Shown: piece by piece, positions 49,449 to 64,000 of the stretch | Layout: the number at the start of each line of letters is the position of its first letter | Position numbering within the stretch: position 1 is the stretch's first letter | NCBI GenBank assembly: GCA_963082875.1 | Contig: OY720097.1 | Span: 21,522,501 to 21,586,500 of the forward strand | DNA length: 64,000 bases | From: Corella eumyota | Lineage: Eukaryota > Chordata > Ascidiacea > Phlebobranchia > Corellidae | Direction of reading: 5' to 3' | Program-made: the position numbers and the translations under genes | The notes under the pieces: model-generated | What the model was told of the DNA's origin: nothing | Databases searched by the model: none | The model's input: only the letters and a program-made list of their open reading frames with translations

Positions 49449-52400
49449 CGCACATTGGCCTAACTAACATTCAAGATAAAACATTTCGCGAAAATTTTCA
49501 GTAAAACAAAAGTTTGAGGTAATTTTTATTTTGGGTTTAATTAGGTCACGTGATATTTTTGGCCAATGATATTGCATACCAATTTTTTGAAAAAAAATTA
49601 AAAATTTTAAATCGAAAAATAATTGTTGTGTTAGAACCGCACAGGTCCAATTACCGTGTTTACAAAATATTTTTCGAAAATATTAATATTCATAAAAGTT
49701 ATGAAACTTTTATTAAAAATTTATGAAATCTCAAAATCTGAAATTTTATATTTAATTAGGCGCGCATTGGCCTAACTAACATTCAAGATAAAACATTTCG
49801 CGAAAATTTTCAGTAAAACAAAAGTTTGAGGTAATTTTTATTTTGGTTTTCATTAGGTCACGTGATATTTTTGGCCAATGATATTGCATACACATTTTTT
49901 GAAAAAAAATAAAAAATTTTAAATCGAAAAATATTTGTTGTGTTCGAACCGCACAGGTCCAATTACCGTGTTTACAAAATATTTTTCGAAAATATTAATA
50001 TTCATAAAAGTTATAAAACTTTTATTAAAATTTTATGAAATCTCAAAACCTAAAATTTTGTATTTTATTAGACGCACATTGGCCTAACTAACATTCAAGA
50101 TAAAACATTTCGCGAAAATTTTCAGTAAAACAAAAGTTTGAGGTAATTTTTATTTTGGGTTTAATTAGGTCACGTGATATTTTTGGCCAATGAGATTGCA
50201 TACAAATTTTTTGAAAAAAAATAAAAAATTTTAAATCGAAAAATAATTGTTGTGTTAGAACCGCACAGGTCCAATTACCGTGTTTACAAAAATTTTTTTC
50301 GAAAATATTAATATTCATAAAAGTTATGAAACTTTTATTAAAAATTTATGAAATCTCAAAACCTAAAATTTTATATTTAATTAGTCGCGCATTGGCCTAA
50401 CTAACATTCAAGATAAAACATTTTGCAAAAATTTTAAGTAGAACAAAAGTTTGAGATAATTTTTATTTTGGGTTTAATTAGGTCACGTGATATTTTTGGC
50501 CAATGAGATTGCATACCAATTTTTTGAAAAAAAATTAAAAATTTTAAATCGAAAAATAATTGTTGTGTTAGAACCGCACAGGTCCAATTAGCGTGTTTAC
50601 AAAATATTTTTCAAAAATATTAATATTCATAAAAGTTATGAAACTTTTATTAAAAATTTATGAATTCTCAAAACCTAAAATTTTGTATTTTATTAGACGC
50701 ACATTGGCCTAACTAACATTCAAGATAAAACATTTCGCGAAAATTTTCAGTAAAACAAAAGTTTGAGGTAATTTTTATTTTGGGTTTAATTAGGTCACGT
50801 GATATTTTTGGCCAATGATATTGCATACCAATTTTTTGAAAAAAAATTAAAAATTTTAAATTGAAAAATAATTGTTGTGTTAGAACCGCACAGGTCCAAT
50901 TACCGTGTTTACAAAATATTTTTCGAAAATATTAATATTCATAAAAGTTATGAAACTTTTATTAAAAATTTATGAAATCTCAAAATCTGAAATTTTATAT
51001 TTAATTAGGCGCGCATTGGCCTAACTAACATTCAAGATAAAACATTTTGCAAAAATTTTGAGTAGAACAAAAGTTTGAGATAATTTTTTTTGGGGTTTAA
51101 TTAGGTCACGTGATATTTTTGGCCACTGATATTGCATACAAATTTTTAAAAAAAAAATAAAAAATTTTAAATCGAAAAATAATTGTTGTGTTAGAACCGC
51201 ACAGGTCCAATTACCGTGTTTACAAAATATTTTTCGAAAATATTAATATTCATAAAAGTTATGAAACTTTTATTAAAAATTTATGAAATCTGAAAACCTA
51301 AAATTTTGTATTTTATTAGACGCGCATTGGCCTAACTAACATTCAAGATAAAACATTTTGCAAAAATTTTAAGTAGAACAAAAGTTTGAGATAATTTTTA
51401 TTTTGGGTTTAATTAGGTCACGTGATATTTTTGGCCAATGAGATTGCATATAAATTTTTTAAAAAAAAATTAAAAATTTTAAATCGAAAAATAATTGTTG
51501 TGTTAGAACCGCACAGGTCCAATTAGCGTGTTTACAAAATATTTTTCAAAAATATTAATATTCATAAAAGTTATGAAACTTTTATTAAAAATTTATGAAT
51601 TCTCAAAACCTAAAATTTTGTATTTTATTAGACGCACATTGGCCTAACTAACATTCAAGATAAAACATTTCGCAAAAATTTTCAGTAAAACAAAAGTTTG
51701 AGGTAATTTTTATTTTGGGTTTAATTAGGTCACGTGATATTTTTGGCCAATGATATTGCATACAAATTTTTTGAAAAAAAATAAAAAATTTTAAATCGAA
51801 AAATAATTGTTGTGTTAGAACCGCACAGGTCCAATTACCGTGTTTACAAAATATTTTTCGAAAATATTAATATTCATAAAAGTTATGAAACTTTTATTAA
51901 AAATTTATGAAATCTCAACACCTAAAACTTTGTATTTTATTAGACGCGCATTGGCCTAACTAACATTTAAGATAAAACATTTCGCGAAAATTTTCAGTAA
52001 AACAAAAGTTTGAGATAATTTTTATTTTGGGTTTAATTAGGTCACGTGATATTTTTGGCCAATGAGATTGCATACACATTTTTTAAAAAAAAATAAAAAA
52101 ATTTAAATCGAAAAATAATTGTTGTGTTAGAACCGCACAGGTCCAATAACCGTGTTTACAAAATATTTTTTGAAAATATTAATATTCATAAAAGTTATGA
52201 TACTTTTATTAAAAATTTATAAAATCTCAAAACCTAAAATTTTGTATTTTATTAGACGCACATTGGCCTAACTAACATTCAAGATAAAACATTTCGCGAA
52301 AATTTTCAGTAAAACAAAAGTTTGAGGTAATTTTTATTTTGGGTTTAATTAGATCACGTGATATTTTTGGCCAATGATATTGCATACCAATTTTTTGAAA

Positions 52401-55400
52401 AAAAATTAAAAATTTTAAATCGAAAAATAATTGTTGTGTTAGAACCGCACAGGTCCAATTACCGTGTTTACAAAATATTTTTCGAAAATATTAATATTCA
52501 TAAAAGTTATGAAACTTTTATTAAAAATTTATGAAATCTCAACACCTAAAACTTTGTATTTTATTAGACGCGCATTGGCCTAACTAACATTTAAGATAAA
52601 ACATTTTGCAAAATTTTTGAGTAGAACAAAAGTTTGAAATAATTTTTATTTTGGGTTTAATTAGGTCACGTGATATTTTTGGCCAATGAGATTGCATACA
52701 AATTTTTTGAAAAAAAATAAAAAATTTTAAATCGAAAAATAATTGTTGTGTTAGAACCGCACAGGTCCAATTACCGTGTTTACAAAATTTTTTTTCGAAA
52801 ATATTAATATTCATAAAAGTTATGAAACTTTTATTAAAAATTTATGAAATCTCAAAACCTAAAATTTTATATTTAATTAGGCGCGCATTGGCCTAACTAA
52901 CATTCAAGATAAAATATTTTGCAAAAATTTTAAGTAGAACAAAAGTTTGAGATAATTTTTATTTTGGGTTTAATTAGGTCACGTGATATTTTTGGCCAAT
53001 GAGATTGCATACCAATTTTTTGAAAAAAAATTAAAAATTTTAAATCGAAAAATAATTGTTGTGTTAGAACCGCACAGGTCCAATTAGCGTGTTTACAAAA
53101 TATTTTTCAAAAATATTAATATTCATAAAAGTTATGAAACTTTTATTAAAAATTTATGAATTCTCAAAACCTAAAATTTTGTATTTTATTAGACGCACAT
53201 TGGCCTAACTAACATTCAAGATAAAACATTTCGCGAAAATTTTCAGTAAAACAAAAGTTTGAGGTAATTTTTATTTTGGGTTTAATTAGGTCACGTGATA
53301 TTTTTGGCCAATGAGATTGCATACAAATTTTTTGAAAAAAAATAAAAAATTTTAAATCGAAAAATAATTGTTGTGTTAGAACCGCACAGGTCCAATTACC
53401 GTGTTTACAAAATTTTTTTTCGAAAATATTAATATTCATAAAAGTTATGAAACTTTTATTAAAAATTTATGAAATCTCAAAACCTAAAATTTTATATTTA
53501 ATTAGGCGCGCATTGGCCTAACTAACATTCAAGATAAAATATTTTGCAAAAATTTTGAGTAGAACAAAAGTTTGAGATAATTTTTTTGGGGGTTTAATTA
53601 GGTCACGTGATATTTTTGGCCACTGATATTGCATACAAATTTTTTGAAAAAAAATAAAAAATTTTAAATCGAAAAATAATTGTTGTGTTAGAACCGCACA
53701 GGTCCAATTACCGTGTTTACAAAATATTTTTCGAAAATATTAATATTCATAAAAGTTATGAAACTTTTATTAAAAATTTATGAAATCTCAAAACCTAAAA
53801 TTTTGTATTTTATTAGACGCGCATTGGCCTAACTAACATTCAAGATAAAACATTTTGCAAAAATTTTAAGTAGAACAAAAGTTTGAGATAATTTTTATTT
53901 TGGGTTTAATTAGGTCACGTGATATTTTTGGCCAATGAGATTGCATATAAATTTTTTAAAAAAAAATTAAAAATTTTAAATCGAAAAATAATTGTTGTGT
54001 TAGAACCGCACAGGTCCAATAACCGTGTTTACAAAATATTTTTTGAAAATATTAATATTCATAAAAGTTATGAAACTTTTATTAAAAATTTATGAAATCT
54101 CAAAATCTGAAATTTTATATTTAATTAGACGCGCATTGGCCTAATTAACATTCAAGATAAAACATTTTGCAAAAATTTTAAGTAGAACAAAAGTTTGAGA
54201 TAATTTTTATTTTGGGTTTAATTAGGTCACGTAATATTTTTGGCCAATGAGATTGCATACAAATTTTTTAAAAAAAAATTAAAAATTTTAAATCGAAAAA
54301 TAATTGTTGTGTTAGAACCGCACAGGTCCAATTAGCGTGTTTACAAAATATTTTTCAAAAATATTAATATTCATAAAAGTTATGAAACTTTTATTAAAAA
54401 TTTATGAATTCTCAAAACCTAAAATTTTGTATTTTATTAGACGCACATTGGCCTAACTAACATTTAAGATAAAACATTTCGCGAAAATTTTCAGTAAAAC
54501 AAAAGTTTGAGGTAATTTTTATTTTGGGTTTAATTAGGTCACGTGATATTTTTGGCCAATGATATTGCATACCAATTTTTTGAAAAAAAATTAAAAATTT
54601 TAAATCGAAAAATAATTGTTGTGTTAGAACCGCACAGGTCCAATTACCGTGTTTACAAAATATTTTTCGAAAATATTAATATTCATAAAAGTTATGAAAC
54701 TTTAATTAAAAATTTATGAAATCTTAAAACCTAAAATTTTGTATTTTATTAGACGCGCATTGGCCTAACTAACATTCAAGATAAAACATTTCGCGAAAAT
54801 TTTCAGTAAAACAAAAGTTCGAGGTAATTTTTATTTTGGGTTTAATTAGGTCACGTGATATTTTTGGCCAATGATATTGCATACCAATTTTTTGAAAAAA
54901 AATTAAAAATTTTAAATCGAAAAATAATTGTTGTGTTAGAACCGCACAGGTCCAATTACCGTGTTTACAAAATATTTTTCGAAAATATTAATATTCATAA
55001 AAGTTATGAAACTTTTATTAAAAATTTATGAAATCTCAAAATCCGAAATTTTATATTTAATTAGGCGCGCATTGGCCTAACTAACATTCAAGATAAAACA
55101 TTTTGCAAAAATTTTGAGTAGAACAAAAGTTTGAGATAATTTTTTTTTGGGTTTAATTAGGTCACGTGATATTTTTGGCCAATGATATTGCATACAAATT
55201 TTTTGAAAAAAAATAAAAAATTTTAAATCAAAAAATAATTGTTGTGTTAGAACCGCACAGGTCCAATTACCGTGTTTACAAAATATTTTTCGAAAATATT
55301 AATATTCATAAAAGTTATGAAACTTTTATTAAAAATTTATGAAATCTCAACACCTAAAACTTTGTATTTTATTAGACGCACATTGGCCTAACTAACATTT

Positions 55401-55788
55401 AAGATAAAACATTTCGCGAAAATTTTCAGTAAAACAAAAGTTTGAGATAATTTTTTTTTTGGGTTTAATTAGGTCACGTGATATTTTTGGCCAATGATAT
55501 TGCATACAAATTTTTTGAAAAAAAATAAAAAATTTTAAATCGAAAAATAATTGTTGTGTTAGAACCGCACAGGTCCAATTACCGTGTTTACAAAATATTT
55601 TTCGAAAATATTAATATTCATAAAAGTTATGAAACTTTTATTAAAAATTTATGAAATCTCAACACCTAAAACTTTGTATTTTATTAGACGCGCATTGGCC
55701 TAACTAACATTCAAGATAAAACATTTCGAGAAAATTTTTAGTAAAATAAAAGTTTGAGGTAATTTTTATTTTGGGTTTAATTAGGTCA

Positions 55789-56092
55789 AAAGGTCCCGCG
55801 AACAATTCAATGTACGCGAAATAAAAAAATGTTTTTTTGTTCTTTTAATTATTTTCGAAAATTTTTTTATCTTGAGCATTAGTTATACCAAAATAGTTCT
55901 AAAAATATTTAAAAATCAATGTCATAAATTTGTCATAACTCTCGGAAATATTAATGTTTGCTAAAAAATTTTTGCAAGCACAGCTGTTAGAACAGGGCGG
56001 TTTTATTGGTATAGTTATCTTTTGATTTAAAAAAAAAATAATTTTTAAAACTTTTTTACTAGTGTGCTTAGGTCATGTGGTCATATGACCGG
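55789..56092 (-). repeat. Diverged satellite unit in inverted orientation at the right edge
   Basis: Read against the reverse complement of the satellite unit, the motifs occur in the right order: TTATCTTGAGCATTAGTTAT (unit TTATCTTGAATGTTAGTTAG), CATAAATTTGTCATAACT, GGAAATATTAATGTTTG, GTTAGAACAGGGCGGTTTTA (unit GACCTGTGCGGTTCTA), CTTTTGATTTAAAA (unit TTTTCGATTTAAAA) and GGTCATGTGGTCA near the end. It is clearly related but much more diverged than the array units. The alignment is by eye, with a few gaps. Confidence 0.7.
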
Positions 56093-56147
56093 CTCTATGT
56101 ACGCAAAATACAAAAAATTGGTAAGTTAATTGTTTTGAAAAGTCTAA

Positions 56148-56220
56148 GTTGGGAACCAAACCTCGGAACTCAGTACTGAGAGTTGTGGGCCTCTCGCACT
56201 GAGCTAACTGCCACGACCTT
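56148..56220 (-). mobile_element. tRNA-like sequence, probably a SINE head remnant
   Basis: On the minus strand this has an A-box-like GGCAGTTAGCTCAGTGCGAG and a B-box-like GAGGTTTGGTTCCCAAC, with a palindrome CTCAGTACTGAG (56168-56179) between them. The spacing is tRNA-like, but I could not fold it into a convincing functional tRNA. It differs from the main SINE family in this window. Confidence 0.4.
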
Positions 56221-56300
56221 TCAATGATGCAAAGTTGTATACATAGCTTAAGTAAGCACTTGTAATAATAAAAAAAATAGATTTATTTGGTAAATAAAAT

Positions 56301-57248
56301 ATGGTTCGAAAATATTTGATTATTTTTAACATAAATTTTTATAAATAAAAAAAGATATGCATAAACATTAACTAAGAATATTACAAACCTTTGATTTTTA
56401 ATAAACAAACAAGCATTTATATATATAATACATACAAAAACTAATATTTAACCAAGTTTTAAGTTGGTGATATTATGATACAAATTATAGTAAATTTTAA
56501 ATTCTTAAAATTGATTTTTATTAAATAAACGAGCATTTAAATATGATAAATAAACGAAAATTATTTTTCTAATATGTTTTTTAATTATTTATATTATAAA
56601 ATACATCATACCAAATTTTTAATGCTTAATATCGGACTTTAACTTTTAATCAACAAACAAGCATTTAAATATAATAAACAAACAAGAATTAATTTTTATT
56701 TCATTTTCAAGTTATAAATATTATAACATATAACTGACCAAAACTTAAACACCTAATAACAATCTTTAAATTTAAATAAAAAAACACCTATTAATTAGTA
56801 ATTAGTGACAAAAATTAAATTCGTTTTTGAGTTACTAATATCATGATGTACAATGGACAAAAATTTAAAAAATTAATAACAACCTTTAAATTTTAATAAA
56901 CAAACACCTATTATTAAGTAATTAGTGATAAAAATTAAAATTTTAATTTATTTTTGAGTTAGTAATATCATAATATACAATTGACCAAGATTTAAAAAAT
57001 TAATAACAACCTTTAAATTTTAATAAACAAACACCTATTAATTAGTAATTAGTGATAATTAAATGTCGTAAATAGAAGGTTTGCGATTCGTTGGGATAAT
57101 AACAAACATACTAAAAATTTAGAACTTTTAGTTTTAAAGAACAAAAGTTATCATCTTTCAAAATTCTGACTAGAAAGAATAAAAACAATAATAATAATAA
57201 ATACACTGACAATAGCAATATGTTTCGAAATCTAAGATTTCGAACCAT
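56301..57248. mobile_element. Possible non-autonomous element: short inverted repeats around a ~120-bp tandem repeat
   Basis: ATGGTTCGAAA at 56301-56311 is the exact inverse of TTTCGAACCAT at 57238-57248, and the match extends imperfectly outwards. Between them lie the ~120-bp tandem repeats and no coding sequence. An 11-base inverted match could be chance in AT-rich DNA, so the element call is tentative. Confidence 0.4.
56385..57062 (+). repeat. Tandem repeat, about six diverged units of ~122 bp
   Basis: A marker of the form AATAAACAAACACCTATT or AATAAACAAACAAGCATTT recurs near 56398, 56519, 56647, 56774, 56897 and 57019, with spacings of 121-128. Units also share AATTAGTGATAAAAATTAAA and a GAGTTAGTAATATCATAATA-like segment. 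The last three units are the most alike. Confidence 0.8.
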
Positions 57249-57579
57249 AATTATTGAAGTTTATACAGTAATAACATATTAAATAATGACACAATAATTA
57301 TATTACTTTGTAATTGGAACACTGTGATTTTTCACCAAATTAAATGTTTTAAAATTACATATTTTACAACTAAACAAACTCTAACTTGCCATGTACTTAG
57401 TTTACAAGTAATGTGTTAGTTGGATAAATAGTTTAATAGTAAAAGTGTACCTCGAATTCTAGGTTTAATATTTTTTTTTTACTATTTTGTGTACAACTGT
57501 TTAAAAGATATATATATTCATTAATAAATCCAATTTTTTTTTTTGAAAAAAACACAAAATTTGGTAAAATGCTTGTTAC

Positions 57580-57585
57580 TTTATT
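57580..57585 (-). terminator. Poly(A) signal for BTAF1
   Basis: TTTATT on the plus strand, so AATAAA on the minus strand, 74 bases past the BTAF1 stop codon. This is the expected position for a short 3' UTR. Confidence 0.6.
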
Positions 57586-57658
57586 CAATATACAGGTCTA
57601 TACTGTTTCCAAATATTAATACACCAGCACAGCAAAATAACAGGGCTTCCAATAATAT

Positions 57659-63651
<5,993 letters not shown>

Positions 63652-63829
63652 CTGTAAAATACATTAAAAAAAAGCTAATAAATTTGGAATAATTTTAAGA
63701 GTTATACTTTTGTAGAAATTTGTAAAATTTCGCTTATTACAAAAATTAAATATTGGTTAAAATGTGTGTTTAAAAACATATCAAAGTAACAATAAAGTAG
63801 GCGACCATTTTAAATATATTGAGGTATTT

Positions 63830-63885
63830 TTCTTAGTGGTTAGTATCGCAACTAAATTCTCTATGTCGGGGTTAAAGCCAGTAAA
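63830..63885 (+). mobile_element. Possible tRNA-like SINE remnant
   Basis: TTAGTGGTTAGTATCGCAAC resembles a tRNA A-box region, and CGGGGTTAAAGCC a decayed B box at about the right distance. There is no recognisable body. It lies in the next BTAF1 intron at the window edge. Confidence 0.25.
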
Positions 63886-64000
63886 AATTGAAAGAAAAAA
63901 ATAATACTAATTAAACATCCTTAATGGTCATAACTTTGCAATTTTTTTAACATTTGCACTATATTATTTCAATTTTTAAATAATTTATACTTGCAAAGTC

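Larger units (their letters stand above)
21356..55788 (+). repeat. Satellite array, about 110 head-to-tail units of ~312 bp (34.4 kb)
   Basis: Units follow each other without spacer. Unit order: GGTCACGTGATATTTTTGGC, then CAATGATATTGCATACAAAT, an A/T-rich stretch, AATCGAAAAATAATTGTTGT, GTTAGAACCGCACAGGTCCA, ATTACCGTGTTTACAAAATA, CGAAAATATTAATATTCATA, the hairpin AAAAGTTATGAAACTTTT, CTCAAAACCTAAAATTTTG, GACGCGCATTGGCCTAACTA, ACATTCAAGATAAAACATTT, CGCGAAAATTTTCAGTAAAA and TTTATTTTGGGTTTAATTA. Successive GGTCACG positions (21356, 21668, 21980, 22292, 22580, 22893) give spacings of 312 or 313, except one unit shortened to 288. The array starts and ends in the same phase, at GGTCA. The unit is strongly AT-rich and has no plausible gene. 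The 61-76-codon minus-strand frames recurring in it (MNINIFEKIFCKHGN type) are a by-product of the repetition. Confidence 0.97.

Noticed and set aside
21900-53439. More than twenty minus-strand open frames of 61-76 codons, nearly identical (MNINIFEKIFCKHGN or MDLCGSNTTIIF type)
   Set aside because: They recur only because the satellite unit recurs. Composition is that of AT-rich DNA, many units break the frame, and there is no domain or codon bias. Not a gene family.
21356-55788. CRISPR-like array
   Set aside because: The whole ~312-base unit repeats without unique spacers, and the DNA is eukaryotic with introns and SINEs.
21356-55788. CENP-B box in the satellite
   Set aside because: The TTCG-containing motifs in the unit do not match the CENP-B consensus (no downstream CGGG). 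Centromere function cannot be claimed from sequence.
56148-56220. Functional tRNA gene
   Set aside because: A- and B-box-like motifs are present, but the arms do not pair convincingly and the B box deviates. A SINE remnant is more likely.

Overview
The window is AT-rich animal nuclear DNA with GT-AG introns, tRNA-derived SINEs, a small inverted-repeat transposon and a very large satellite. Multi-exon orthologues of three conserved animal proteins (afadin, Sex-comb-on-midleg and BTAF1) place it in Metazoa. The compact intron-rich genes and the SINE family suggest an ascidian tunicate (Ciona-like), but that is an inference from memory and not proven here.

Layout: (1) 1-4.4 kb holds the last ten exons and 3' UTR of an afadin/canoe orthologue (+). 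(2) 5.3-8.1 kb holds an intronless minus-strand gene. An N-terminal part carries a GlnD/DUF294-like nucleotidyltransferase motif, followed in another frame by a TPR region, a 46-residue tandem duplication and a C-terminal membrane helix. (3) 8.1-10.8 kb is gene-free and holds one MITE. (4) 10.8-21.2 kb is a complete 17-exon Polycomb-group Scm gene (+), two MBT repeats plus a C-terminal SAM domain, 710 aa, with five SINE copies in its introns. (5) 21.36-55.79 kb is about 34.4 kb of head-to-tail ~312-bp satellite (about 110 units) with several overlapping higher-order periods. It is bounded on the left by a diverged direct fragment and on the right by a diverged unit in inverted orientation. (6) 56.3-57.25 kb is a second, smaller tandem repeat (~120 bp x 6) bracketed by a short inverted repeat. 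(7) 57.6-63.65 kb holds the last eight exons of a BTAF1/Mot1 orthologue (-), continuing beyond the right edge. Its 2.9-kb intron hosts a complete small three-exon gene (+) for a secreted/single-pass membrane protein of 148 aa.

The genes form two convergent pairs: afadin faces the nucleotidyltransferase/TPR gene, and Scm faces BTAF1. The satellite lies exactly between the 3' ends of Scm and BTAF1. Scm (chromatin repression) and BTAF1 (TBP removal) are both nuclear regulators, but nothing here shows that they work together. The most unusual items are the satellite, with its phase-matched edges, inverted flanking unit and an E-box palindrome in nearly every unit, and the nucleotidyltransferase-TPR-membrane gene.
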